64,000 bases of DNA from Closterium sp. Naga37s-1 (lineage: Eukaryota > Streptophyta > Zygnematophyceae > Desmidiales > Closteriaceae): the NCBI GenBank assembly GCA_947471745.1, contig CANJKZ010000464.1, positions 496,001 through 560,000 of the forward strand, written 5' to 3'. Shown here piece by piece: positions 1 through 11,439 of this stretch. The notes beneath the pieces are model-generated. The model was not told where the DNA came from. It ran no database searches and saw nothing but the letters and a program-made list of their open reading frames with translations. Every line of letters starts with the position of its first letter. Within the stretch, counting starts at the first letter, position 1. A program made the translations under genes and the position numbers.

Positions 1-891
1 GAAGTGAAATCGAGGTGGCGGGGCCGCATCGTGCTCAGCTCGCACAGGTGACCAAGAGCGACCAAGAGCGACCAAGGACTGACAGGCTTTCGTGGGATAA
101 ATCTCGAGCCTTCTCAACACGTCGCGTCAAACTACTTGATCATCGCGTCACCTCAGATTGAATCAAGCCTGCAGCGCATCGTACTCTAGGGAGAAACTTG
201 TGAACCATGACCCGCAACTATTACTACCCCTCACCGCCCCGATGCCGCGCATCACAGCGCAACCCCTGTGGACGCGATGGAGGAACGCTGGCGGTGAGGG
301 AACGCGGTGGACAACGGCAACGATAGGGTTGGTTAGGGCGCTGTGATTGTTGTTCAGGGCGTGTAACATTCTCCTTTTTTCCGTCCGGACGTCGGCCCAT
401 CCAAATTGTTACACCCCCTCAGGAAATTGTTAAGATAACAGCAAAGGTCGCCTACAGTTCGACCAAAAATCAAAAGCACATACGGCTCTGAATTGCAAAC
501 TTCTGCAAATTTCATAGATCACAAGATGGATCATAGGTGGGTGGGTGGGTGATAGAGCGTAGGAGATGGAGAAAACACCTGTTACAGAGAACGACTGGCT
601 CCTCCTAAAAACGCATTCTGTTTCTTGACAGTCAAATGCCCCATTCGCTTAAAATAAATACTATAGACGCACCCTTCAAAAAAAAAAAAAAAATGTGTTT
701 TATTAGAAGTGGAGGTGCACAGGAGGACGGTAAGTGCATAGGTGATGACATTGGACTATGCAATGCCTCTCAGTCTGATGGCGATGGCTCGTAGCCAAGG
801 GTGTGCAGTGCATCCAAGCCTATCAGTCCTGCCTGCCCTGTCAGGAGGCTGGAGGTTTTGAAGCTTGAGCAGGTGTGGGCGGCGAGGGCCA
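1..891. other. Intergenic, 3' flank of the TTL gene
   Basis: No gene can be supported. The first 100 bases hold a short tandem repeat (gaccaagagc, three copies near 50-85). At about 650-693 the plus strand reads AATAAA-like, then some 20 bases, then a run of 15 A, which looks like the tail of an old retroposed transcript. The minus strand has an AATAAA at 698-703, about 190 bases past the stop of the TTL gene, which may be its polyadenylation signal. Confidence 0.5.
698..703 (-). promoter_or_regulatory. Possible polyadenylation signal of the TTL gene
   Basis: AATAAA on the minus strand about 190 bases downstream of the TTL stop codon. Plant-lineage signals are loose, so this is a weak call. 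Confidence 0.3.
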
Positions 892-3831
892 TCAGAAGCC
901 GTGGCTGAGCGACTTGAGGGCGGAGCGGATGGCGGCGTCCAGCTGCGGCAGCTGTGCACCCACCACCTCCGTGACGCGTGTGCCGTGCTTCCACACCTTG
1001 AACGTCGGCACTGACTGCACACCCTCTCGTGCTGCCACCTCTGGCAGCACGTCGATGTCCACCTGCCAGGGGGGCACACAGGATACATGTGTGCGGCATG
1101 TGTGCGGCATGTGTGCGGCATGTGGTACCCGGTTGTCTGCCCTGTGGCACAGGGCTTGGCCTGCCACATCCACTGCACCCACATCCACTGCACCCACATC
1201 CACTGCACCCACACTACCAAAGCTGCGCGCTGTTCATGCAGGGCAGAACCTTCCCCCCCCTCCCCACCACCACGCCTCAGTGCAGGCATCTACGAGTCAC
1301 CTTGAGGAACTTGACGGTGGGGTGGGCGGCGCTGAGGCGGTCAAACAGCGGCGCGGCCTGGCGGCACGGGGCGCACCATGCAGCACTGAAGGCCACCACC
1401 ACCATCCCTGCACGCACCACGCACGAGGTCATGGTACAGGACAGGGGTGAACGCTCAGGCAGTGGGGATGAAAGCACACGACAGTTCCCGCACCAGCCAA
1501 GGTAGCAGAAGAGCAGAGGAGCAGGTACGGCAGTGTGTGTCAATCATCGCACCCATGCTGGTGACGGCCCCTCGGTACTCGCTGTCTGTGCGCACCGCCA
1601 CCACTCTGCCGCTGCTGCCACCTCCTCCCCCTGCCACACTGCCGCCCCTCCTGCCATCCGCCCCACTGCTGCCTGGCATTCCAGCCTTATTCAGCTTCGC
1701 TTCCACGTCAGCCAAGGCCTTGGCCACGTCAGCGTCGTTGGGCATGAGGTGGCGCAGCTGCAGGTAGTCCCGGTGCGCCGCCTCCCACTGCTGCAGCTGC
1801 CCTCCACCACCGCCGTGCCGCAGCCGTGGCGTGACGGGAGAAGACGGAGGGGAGGGGGGGGCGAGGGGAAGGATAGAGGGGAGAAAAGATTGTCGCCAAG
1901 TGACACGTTTTCTGGGTTGACGGAAAGACAAGTGAAGTTGGTCCGTGCGGGTTGGCAGGCCACGCATGAGTTGTGGAAGAGCAGCGTTCAGCGGCAGATA
2001 GAGGATTCACACAACTCAGGTCGTGAAACAGTGCCTCCCTCCTCACAACCTCCCCTCCATTCCTTCTTCCCTCCTGCCACCACCCGCCCTCATTCCCCCT
2101 TCCCGTCCCCTTCCCTCCTCTCCCTCCCGTCGCACCTGGGAGTGGCACGTGGCCTGGCGGAGCAGCGCCTTGCAGTAGGCGGGGTGGGCAGCGAGGGCGC
2201 GCTGGCAGTCCAGCAGGGCGTGGTGCCAGCGGCGCTGCTGCATGCGGCACGCAGCGCGGTTGCACAGCAGCACGGGGTTGCCCTCGCCGCCCGCCGCTAT
2301 CCCCCGCGAGTACGCCTCCGCTGCGCCCGCCGCGTCGCCCGCCTTGAACAGCTCGTTGCCGCCCGTGCGTGCCGCCGCCAGCTGGCGCGCAGTGGCGAGC
2401 AGCGCGGGCAGCGCGGGGTGGTCGGGGAAGAGCTTGGCGCCCTGCTCCGCCCTCGCCACCGCCCCGTCGAACCTGCACCGGGGAGGGGGCGAGCGCAGGG
2501 CAAGGAGGGCGGGCAAAGCAAGTCCCGTTGCAGGCTTGCCCGCATGAGCGTGGCGCCATGCGAGCAAGGTGGGGCGAGGAGACGAGAGCATGGCTGAAGG
2601 AGCTACGAGGGGAGGGAGGGTTGACTTGAAGGGTAGGCGTGCAGCAGGTGACGGTGGCAGGGAGCACAGCCAGCAGAGGGGTGGGGGTCGGGAAAGTGTC
2701 GCAGGCAGCTGTGCCTCATAAGGCTGCTGTTGTTAAGCCAGGCTTGGGGGCGCTAACCGGGAGCGGAGGAAAGGGAGCGAGATGAGCCTCATGGTTAGAT
2801 GTTAGGCCGCACAGCACGGCCACCTCCATTACCCCCCCCCCCATCGCTCTCACTGCCGGCACTCTTACCCCCCGGGCTCCAAACCACCGCACACCTGCCG
2901 AGCAGCAGCGAGAGGCGCACGTCCTCGTCCACCACGTCGCCCTCCACCGCCCTCACCGCCCGCCCTCGCCCCCCGCCCGCCCCCTCGCCCGCCACTGACG
3001 CCCGCAGCGCTGTCAGCGCCCCCCTCGCTGACGTCAGCGCGGCCTCCGCCTCTGAGAGGCGCGCGAGATGCCTGCAGCTGCGCGCCCTCCACAGCCACAG
3101 CTGGTGGGGGAGGGGGGGAAGTGGTGGGGACGGGGGAACGGGGGAGTGCGGAAGGGGGAGGGGGGTGGGGAAGGGGGAGGCGGATGGAGGCTCGTAAACA
3201 AAGCCAGACACTCCGAATGACACGCCATAATTGAGTAGCAGATACCCCGTGCACCACGCACCATGCCCCACACACCACCCACCTGGGGGGCGAGGTCAGC
3301 GCCATCCCTGAGGGCGCCATCCGCCTCCACCACCGCGCCCTGCCAGTCGCCCGCCCGCACGCTCTGCTCGCACCGCGCCACGCACCCCTCCACGCGCTCC
3401 ACGCGCGCCCTCTCCTCCGCCGCCTCCCCCTCCGCCATCTCCGCCAGCTGTGCGCGCGCATCCTCCACCCGCCCCAGCCGCAGGTACAGACCAGACAAAC
3501 GCTGCCGCCCGCGAGCGTAGCTGCCGTCCAGCCGCACGGCCTCTTCGCAGTCCGCGACGGCGTCTGCCACCCGGTTGAGCGCGGACAGCGCGGCGGCGCG
3601 GTTTGCGCGGTAGTGTGCGCGCGTGGGCGCGAGAGCGACGGCGCGATCGTAGAGCTGAAGCGCGTCGGCGAAGCGGCCCGCCTTGTAGTACTCGTTGCCC
3701 GCCGCCTTCGCGTCCTCCGCGCTGCCGCTCGCCAGCGCGCGCGCCATCGACGCGGCGGACGGGTGGGGGGGCGAGCGGGACGGCGAGGGGGAGGCGTGCG
3801 CGGAGGCAGATGAGGTAGCGGCCGCGCGCAT
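892..3831 (-). CDS. TPR-thioredoxin-like (TTL-type) protein
   Basis: Six exons on the minus strand: 3831-3283, 3100-2895, 2472-2136, 1796-1553, 1407-1301 and 1062-892. All introns are GT-AG and the phases close to give 538 codons including the stop (537 aa). Residues about 39-130 form tetratricopeptide repeats (AGNEYYKAGRFADALQLYDRA), and a second TPR block lies at about 252-390 (GGNELFKAGDAAGAAEAYSRG). The C-terminal 90 residues are a thioredoxin fold with AAWCAPCRQ at about 454-462 and the cis-proline motif SVPTF. This order (TPR, TPR, C-terminal thioredoxin) and the length match the plant TTL family, which couples Hsp90/Hsp70-binding TPRs to a thioredoxin-like end. Unlike many plant TTLs the CxxC pair is intact, so disulfide reductase activity is possible. 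The start chosen is the first ATG of exon 1; a second in-frame ATG lies 28 codons on. The join exon 3 to exon 4 was picked by homology, as nearby AGs compete. Confidence 0.88.
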
Positions 3832-3859
3832 GCTGTGATGGCGGACCCGCTGCTGCTGC

Positions 3860-3898
3860 TGCCGTTACCGTTACCGTTGCCGTTAGCTTTAGCGTTAC
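3860..3898 (-). promoter_or_regulatory. AACGGT repeat in the TTL 5' leader
   Basis: Read on the minus strand, the leader just upstream of the TTL start has CTAACGGCAACGG, then two TAACGG units, then a run of GCA triplets. The core AACGG is that of plant MYB3R/MSA cell-cycle sites, but the run could equally be a simple-sequence repeat in the 5' UTR. Confidence 0.3.
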
Positions 3899-4114
3899 TA
3901 TTGCAATGTGGACAGCAGAGACGAGTTGGCGGATTGCGCGGAGGCGTGGGTGCGCGGAGGGGATGGGGGCGTGGAGAGGCGCGAGGGGCGGCGGAAGAAC
4001 GGGGCGCAGTGGAGGCGGGGATGGAGGGGCGTGAGCGACCTCCGTGTGTGGCCATACGCGCGGGATCACCGCTGGCTGCGGACTGACGTCAGCTTCACTT
4101 GCTGACCCTTGAGT

Positions 4115-4585
4115 CCCTGCTCACCGCCCGCATGTCGAACCCGTACGGGGTCACGCAGCAGCGCGCAAGGTGACGTCGGGATACGCAGGCAGGCGGAAGC
4201 AGCTGAGGCTGCGCTGGCCGCCAGGCGGACTGCGTGACGCCACGCGGCGCACCCGCAGTGCCGGCGAGCTTGCCGAGGACCGACAGGTGGGCGGCAGGCT
4301 AGCAGCCGGAGTGGCGAGAGCGAGTGCGAGAGCGAGGATTCGATGATGAGGTTGGTGGTCGCAGACAACAACGGTCGAATGGTCTAGACGCTTGTTACAA
4401 ATCTAAGCATTCTACATGGAGCGCGACGCGGCGCAGAATACGAGGGGCGGGGATTGTTCGGCGTGAAGATGAGAGGCTCGATACTAGCGCGGAAGGCCGT
4501 GAGAGGTGATCTGATCAGGTAGCTGGCGAGGCGAGTGTTCTGGTCAACCCAAGATGCGGGTTCGACATGCGGGCGGTGAGCAGGG
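4115..4585. repeat. 29-bp perfect inverted repeat with 413-bp spacer
   Basis: Bases 4115-4143 and 4557-4585 are perfect reverse complements over 29 bases (core CTCACCGCCCGCATGTCGAA). No target duplication is seen outside them, and no ORF inside is convincing. It could be the ends of a small DNA element, or a fold-back in the upstream region of the TTL gene. Confidence 0.6.
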
Positions 4586-4608
4586 CCCGCATGCCTTTCC
4601 CTGCTCAC

Positions 4609-4816
4609 CTCACGGCTCGGTTGGTAAACCGCGTTACGGTCCTCCGCCTCGACAATTCCCAACCTCGGCACCAGGGCCGTCGCGCAACCCACATTCGCTC
4701 GTTACCGTTACCATGCTAGTTCGCTATATAACATTCGCTCATTCCTTCGCTCAATGGATTGTTTTGCTTCGATAGTGAAATCTTCGTTCGCTCACACAAT
4801 CGCACTCATAACATCG
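4609..4816 (+). repeat. Dispersed repeat, copy a (contains a TATA-like site)
   Basis: About 208 bases that reappear in reverse orientation at 53788-53995 with roughly 80% identity by eye. Shared blocks include CCTCCGCCTCGACA, TTACCGTTACC, TCGCTATATA and TTGCTTCGATAGTG. The copy lies 0.78-0.99 kb upstream of the TTL start. Part of it (TTCGCTCATNCCTTCGCTC and what follows) recurs at 5219-5239 joined to 12416-12520. Confidence 0.7.
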
Positions 4817-5239
4817 TTACACCGTCGACAGTACAGCAAACCGTGTGAAGGCTAACAAGCAATATTAACGAGAGTGCAACTTTATTCAAAGTAATTGAAT
4901 GAAACAGCGTATATGATCGAATGTTCCGCATATACGCGTGCGTGTGTTAAGTGTTTTCGTGCCGCCCTCAAATGAGTATCAATTTTGCGCAGCTTGTTAT
5001 ATAACTCTGTAAGGATTTTTTCCGGGTTTCTTACCATGCACCTACCGTACATAACGCTAACAACACCGGACCGTTCTTTGGCCGTTCCTTATTGAAGGTG
5101 CTCGCCATCACTTTTACCAAACCACGCACTGCTGTACTTGGCCGAGTCGGCCTTCGCTTCGGGACTAGCCCGAACATAGCTGCTAGCATTGCAATAGTTA
5201 GCTCGCAATGGATTCGCTCACGTTTTCACTATAAGTGTT
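4817..5239. other. AT-rich spacer, no gene
   Basis: Lower GC than the surroundings, stop-rich in all frames. The last 20 bases begin the partial copy b of the dispersed repeat, cut by copia-1. GTGTT at 5235-5239 is the left target-site duplication of copia-1 and is repeated at 12416-12420. Confidence 0.5.
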
Positions 5240-5368
5240 TGTCAGAATACTAAGCGAGAATGAATGAACTAGCAGCATGATGGGTACAAGTACTAACCCT
5301 ATTTGGGTTGTACCCCATGTGGGCTACCCAACTACAGCCTACACAACATACAACATATAAGTTTGACA
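5240..5368 (-). repeat. copia-1 3' LTR
   Basis: 129 bp, TGTCA...TGACA termini. Holds the hairpin GGGTACAA ... TTGTACCC. A purine-rich stretch (GGGGGTGTG on the minus strand), the polypurine tract, abuts it at 5369-5377. Confidence 0.92.
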
Positions 5369-5597
5369 CACCCCCACAGGCAAACTGGGGGAGAACAAGA
5401 GGTCACAAGACCAGTCAAGAAAAACAAAGCAAGCTCAGGGTGGATCACAAAGTCACCACACACTCTGAGCACAAGCAAATGGCCACAAGGCCAGTTCACA
5501 TGCAGCGTTATATAAGGGAGAACAAGCAGTACAGTGATCAAAACCTAGCAAGTGCAAGCATGCAGGTATATGTATATAGATCACAGTACCAGCAAAG

Positions 5598-8500
5598 TCA
5601 AGAAGTGAGCAAGTCAGGCCAAGTAGGCACAAGGCCTAGGACAGTATAGAAACGCTGATGGTCACAAGGCTGAAGTGCCTTGGTGAAGATATCAGCAGTG
5701 TTGGCCCGAGAGGCCACGTAAGCAAGACGAAGCTGCCCACGCTGCTGCAACTCTCGAGCAAGGAAGTAACGCAGAGCGATGTGCTTTGTCATGTGCTCCA
5801 GTCTGTGCTCCTGACACAAAGGCAATCATGGCCTTGTTGTTGACGTACAGAATTGGAGGAGAACGAGGCGCTCTCCCAAGTCGGTCAGCAGGTAGGTGAG
5901 CCAGCGTAACTCCTGTGCAGCCATGGCCCCTGCGTAGATCTCAGCCTCATAACTGGAACTGAGAACAGAAGATGAGCGGGTAGACCGCCAAGAAGCAGAG
6001 CCGGAGCCAAGGCTGAAAGTGTAACCCTGTGACGACCGCTGCGTAACCAAGTCGTCAACCCAAGAAGCGTCTGCGTGCAGGGCTGACGTTTCATTTTAGG
6101 CCTCCCTGATTCCGGGGAAAAAAATCCCCCTCTATTATGGGTGCACATTTTCCAGAAAAACAGCACCCTGATTGCTCAGGGTTGTAAAGTAGTTAGCTCT
6201 GATAGTTCAGGGTCGAGAATTGAACATCAGAGTAGCAACGCGCTCTTTGCTACCGGGGAAAAAAGTCCCACTTCACTAATTTGTGCAGGGCGGGTGCGAT
6301 TGACCTATCTGGTGTGCGAGAGTAACGTTTCCCTGTCTTATTACAATGCCCAATCAAATCTCTTCATCTGACATGTACACGATACGCATCAGACACGCTG
6401 CGACTGTAACGTTTTACACTCAGAGGCGTGCATCCTGGAGCGAGTGTACCGACCGAACGGCCGAGTCAAACTTGTTCAAGTCACAGATTTCCGCTGTCAG
6501 GGCACAACTATTACGACCAATCACAGAAAAATATATATCTGGCATTGCAGATTCGCCCGATCTCGATGTTAGGTGTATCAGAACAAAGTTTCGAAGAACT
6601 TTCGTCTCGATAAAGCGCGGAGGGGAGGGGGGGGGGGGGGAGAGAGAGATTACGCACATGGGGGGGGGGGGGGGGGGGGGGTCACAGCGATCAATCCGAA
6701 GGCGGGGTTATTGGAAGAATATTTTCGAGAAACTTCCTCCCGATAAGGTCAAATTCAGGGACCACAGAATCGATACTCTGTTAACTCAGGGTCCACTAAC
6801 ACGCTAGTCTGTTACACTGTACTCAAAATCAGGGATAGATAAACTATTACTCTGATTGGATCTGGGTTGAGAACTCATTAACTCAGAAATTTCAGTCTCC
6901 ACAAAGTGGAAAGCCTGAAATCAACCTGGAATCAGGGTAATTACCCTGATAAAACCAGCCATGTCTGAGTGTCGAGTGAGGACAACTCGACCCTGTCCTC
7001 CAAGCACGAGCCCCATGGCCGACGTACTGCACAAGTAGCGCAACACCCTCTTAGCGGCCTTCCAGTGCTCTGGTTGGTGTCTCCCGGGCGCAACGTAGCG
7101 TGCCAGGATGCTAAGAGGGTAGGCTAGGTCAGGTCGAGTGCAGGTCATCAGGTACATGAGGCAGCCCACAAGCTCTGGATACGGGCCACTCGGCTCTACG
7201 GACTCGTCCGAAGGTAGAGCTGAGAGCGAGTGACCGGTAGGCAGAGGAGTGGACTGTGGCGAGGAGTACTGGAAGTCGAAGTGCTGAAGGACCTGCTGCA
7301 CCATGTGTGACTGAGTCAAGGTAATGGTGCGCCGTGCTTTGTCCCGGGTGATATGCAAGCCAAGATAGCTGCGCAGCTCACCCAGGTCTGTGCACGTGTG
7401 TCTCTTCTGCAGCTCCGACTTCACTAGGGCCAGTCCCTCAGTGTCAGCAGTGGCAAAGACCAAGTCGTCGACGTACACGAGGATGTAGAACTGCGGCAGC
7501 GAAGTGTCGATGCGTAGAAACAGCGACGGGTCAGCAGTCGAATGAGCAAACCCAAGAGCCGCAAGCATCGTCCTCAGTGTGTCGTGCCACTCGCGAGGTG
7601 CATGGCGGAGACCGTAGACTGGCCACCGGAGGCTCCACTGGGCACCTGCAAGAAACGACCCAGTGTAGCCAGGTGGGCGGCGCAGCCAGATCTCCTCGTG
7701 CAGGCTGCCCTGTAAGAAAGTTGTGCTGAAGTCAAGAGAGTGAAGCTCGTAGACACGCTGAGCAACGACGTGCAGTAGTACCCGAAGAGTGGTCATCGTC
7801 GGGGTAGGGGAGAAGTTCTGGAAGAAGTCAACTCCCTGTCACTGACTGAAGCCTCATGCAACGTAACGAGCCTTGAAGGCAGGCGGAGAACCCGGCGGCC
7901 GCTTCACCCTGAAAATCCTCATGCCATCGACTATGTTCGCCCTAGGAGGGTGAACTGAGTCGACGTAAGTGCCTGTGGACTTCCAGGATGCCATCTCTGC
8001 GTCCATGGCTGTCTGCCACTGAGAGGAGTAGGGACCCGTAATCGCCTCTGCGTAACAGCGCGGGGTCGGGATGTCTGGTGCATCCGGGTCTCCCTCAGGT
8101 GCAATCAGCATGGACACGAGATAAGGTACAGCAGCTGCAAAACACTCAAAGTCCTCCTGCCTGTCCTCAAGGACGTCCGTGCTAAGAGCACACTCACCCC
8201 CGACGGACGGAGGACAGTCAGACCCAGACTCAGCAACAAGAATAGTGGCGTAGTCGAGACGACAGGTGGCAGCAAAGTCAACAAGCTCAGCAACTAGGGC
8301 AGACGCAACAGTGGACTCAAACGAAGGGTCAGTGACAACAGTGGCCAGAAGACGTGTGACAGTAGGACTGGCAGCCCGAAGTAAGTCAGACTCAGGGTCC
8401 GGAACGTCAGCAAGAGAGGACGCAGGAGGAGACAGCAGGGGGACACGCTGTGGAACAGAGGAAGGACGAAGTGCCATATGGTGTGTGCCGGGGACAGGAG

Positions 8501-11379
8501 GAGGACGCCGACGCGGAACACGACGACCAATGCGAACAGCGCGAACAGGCGAGGCAGGACGAGACGGAGGCTCACGACGCTCTGTAAGACCTCCTGTCTG
8601 CTCAGTGAAAGGAGGAGGAGCAGGCAGTGGGGAGGCTGGCTGTAATTGCGACTGGTCAGGCGGTGGACACAGTATGGGAGGAGTAAGGCCAGTAGAAGAC
8701 AGGAGGCCAAGAACCCGCTGAAGCCGTGGAACGAAGTACGGTCGCGGCCGCACAGTGCCTCCAGAACCAGCACCGACAGCACCAGTACCCCCAGGGCCAG
8801 CGCCTCTGGCACCGGGGTCTCCAACTCCAGGGTTTCCAGCTCCAACGCCTGTAGCACCACCAGCTCCAGCAGCTCCAGTACCTCCAGTACGAGCACCTCC
8901 GGGACCAGCGGCTCCAGCACCTCCAGCAGCTCCAGGACCAGCAGCTCCAGCACCTCCAGCTCCAGGGCCTCCAGCTCCAGGGCCTCCAGCGGCAGCCCCC
9001 CCAGCTCTAGCAGCGCCACTCCGAAGGCTCAAGCACCGAGCAAACCATTCATGCAGTTGCGGTGGAGAGAGAGGCTCCCGCCGTGACGAGGCACCCGTAG
9101 GACGACCAGCAGACAAAGTACCTCGAGGCTCAGCACGCTCAGGCTCAGCACTCCCAGGCTTAGCACCCCCAGGCTGCGCACGCTCAGGCTCAGCACCCGC
9201 AGACTCTGCACCCTCAGACTCAGCAACCCTGGGCTCAGCACCCCCAGGCTCCGCACGCTCAGGCTCACCACCCCCAGGCGTCGCACGCTCTGGCTCAGCA
9301 CCCCCAGACGCAGCACCCCTAGCAGCACCACCCCCAGCAGCACTAGAGTCGACAGCAACCGCGACAGGCTCGAAATCGTCTACCTGGGACACACCTGAGG
9401 GAGCAGGACCCTGAGGGGGAAGGGGGTCTATCGGAGGAGGACCTGGTGCGAGGAAGAGCGGCGGGGGGGGGGGGAGAACGGCAGTGCGGTAGGGGAAGAG
9501 ATGGTAAAAGGGAGCTGACTTGTCAAACGTGACGTCTTGAGAGGGCAGGACACGGCGCGAGGTGGGGTGGTAAAACTGCCAGCCAGGCACGTCAGGGGGA
9601 ACGCCAAGGAAGACACAGGGAATGGCACAGAAAATGGGGGGCATCCGCATGGATCATGGAGGTACGCGCGACCTCCATGAATAAGCCAATGCGGCGCTCA
9701 GCAACCCCATTCTGCTGCGGAGAGGCCGGAAGCGTGAACGACTGGCGAATGCCCTCCCCACGACAAAAGTCCCGCAAGAGGTCGGAGGCGAACTCACCAC
9801 CTATGTCAGAGTGCAGACGCAGGAAAGGAAGGTCCGTGTCGAACCGCTCGCGGAGCTGGAGATGGACAGCTCGGATCCAAGGGATCAAAACATCAGGGAC
9901 CTCCCCCTTGCTGCGCAAGGGGAAGGCCGTGGTGTAACGCGAGTAGTCGTCAACGACCAGCAGAAAGTATTGCTCGCTGCCCTGTCCACGGATGCGGGCT
10001 GGGCCCCACACGTCCACGTCGAGAGTCTGCAGGGGAGCAGTCGTCGGGGGAAACGAGGAGGAGTGAGGAGCGCCGCGCTGCTGCCCCTCGACACGGGGAA
10101 GGCAGGGAGGGGCAGGCGAGGGTGGGTGGGGAGGCAGAGACCTGGGAAGTCCAGAGACAAGGAGACGGGAGTGCATGCCACGGAGGTGTGGCAGGGAGGG
10201 GTGACCAAGGCGGTGGTGCCAAAGGAGAGTCTGGTGCGTCAGGGCGCGACACAAGCAAGGGGCTGCAAGCTGACGTGAAGCGGATGCTGACGCAGCTACC
10301 TGAGGAGGCTCAGTGGTCAGTGTGTACAGACTCGACCCAGGCCGACGGATGAACGTGGCCAGGTGACGGCCCGTCCGTGTGCATGTGCAGATCGACACAC
10401 GCTGACCCCCAGGAGTGGTGGTGGTGACCATCTCATCCTGGAGAGCAGCGGTACTCACCAAGTTCGTAGAGAACGAGGGGAGGTGAAGACCTGACAGTGA
10501 GCCGGACGGAACCACCGGACACGGGAGAACAGTGGAGGAACGGGCAAGAACTGCCCCCCTTGAGGGGTCGGCTAGTCTGACAGCAACAGGTGCAGGGAGT
10601 GGTGTGACTGTGGTACTGTCACGAAATAAACAGCGGGAAGCACCTGAGTCAAGTGTGAAGGTGTGCAAGGCCTCAGCAGGCGCAGTACCAGAGAGAGCAC
10701 ACCCACTAGCACCTAGAGCAGCAGCCTCTATACATGGGTCGGGCGGCACACACAGGTAACAGTCACCCTCAGCACTAACACTCAATGCATACATGGCAGC
10801 AAGGATAGCATCATAGTCAAGAGCAAAGATATCCACACCCCGCCTAAGCAGCTCTAGCCAGCGGGGGAGCTCAGCCGCGTCGCCAAACTCTGCATGCCAG
10901 GCGTCGCCCAGACATGAGATGCAGCGGGACTGTGTGTGACCAACTGTCCCGCAAGTCAGACCAGCCGGATCACCTGTGCGAATGACGTACGTGCAGCGAG
11001 CAGTACTCCGAGACGCCCCACGCTGAGCATACCACTCACGAAGCTGATGGAGCATAAGGGACTCACGCCGCTGCAGCTGCATCTGGCCACCGCCAGAAAC
11101 TCCCCACTGAACAGCTCCACGGCGACTGCCACTACGGCCGCCGCCACTACCCCAACTAGCGTACCACTCACAAAGCTGCTGGGGCGTGAGGGTCTCGCGC
11201 GGACGCCGCTGGAGCTGCATCTGGCCACCGCCAGAAACTCCCCACCAAACAGCTCCACCGAGACTGCCACTACGGCCGCCGCCACCACTCCCCATACTGC
11301 CACCACCACCGCCACCAATCCCACCGCTACCCCGAAGAGACGTCATAGCGGGCAAAGCCAGGAGGCATGCGACCAGCAC
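5598..11379 (-). pseudogene. copia-1 pol remnant (PR-IN-RT-RH)
   Basis: Blocks in order on the minus strand. 11379-9592: Gly-rich Gag end, Cys/His motif, protease LDSGASR, pre-integrase WHHRLGHPS, integrase with VVDDYSRY, LHSDIGGEF and SPQQNGVAERR. 9650-7854: C-terminal integrase (PCVFLGVPPDVPGWQFYHP), a 300-residue Gly/Ala/Pro/Glu repeat linker and the start of RT. 7796-6964: RT with VYVDDLVF. 6077-5598: RNase H ending TADIFTKAL. Breaks: a roughly 180-bp deletion with frameshift near 9640 compared with copia-2; a premature TGA at about 7852-7854 where siblings have Arg (ARYVARG); a break near 7800-7850; the MITE; and a frameshift in RNase H near 5835. No N-terminal Gag is found. Confidence 0.9.
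6078..6963. mobile_element. hAT-like non-autonomous element (MITE) inside copia-1
   Basis: 886 bp inserted in the RNase H part of copia-1. It is flanked by TCTGCGTG (6070-6077) and TCTGAGTG (6964-6971), an 8-bp duplication with one mismatch. The ends are CAGGGCTG and, reversed, CATGGCTG. Subterminal motifs TTTAGGCCT, CCCTGATTCC and TATCAGGGTAA match those of the hAT at 49934-53714. No transposase. A poly-G run of about 22 lies at 6661-6681. Confidence 0.75.
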
Positions 11380-11439
11380 GGCAGCACGCAGGGAAGGCAG
11401 GGCGGCGAGCAGGCACTAGGGTAGGTCGGGGCGGCGCAC

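Noticed and set aside
2865-4069. Large minus-strand frames (257 and 396 codons) overlapping TTL exons 1-2
   Set aside because: They are alternative frames of GC-rich exons, extended through introns. The spliced TPR frame matches a known family.
4518-4590. tRNA-like A and B boxes (GGTTCGACATGC) suggesting a tRNA-derived SINE
   Set aside because: The A box is poor, no cloverleaf folds, and the B-like part belongs to the 29-bp inverted repeat.
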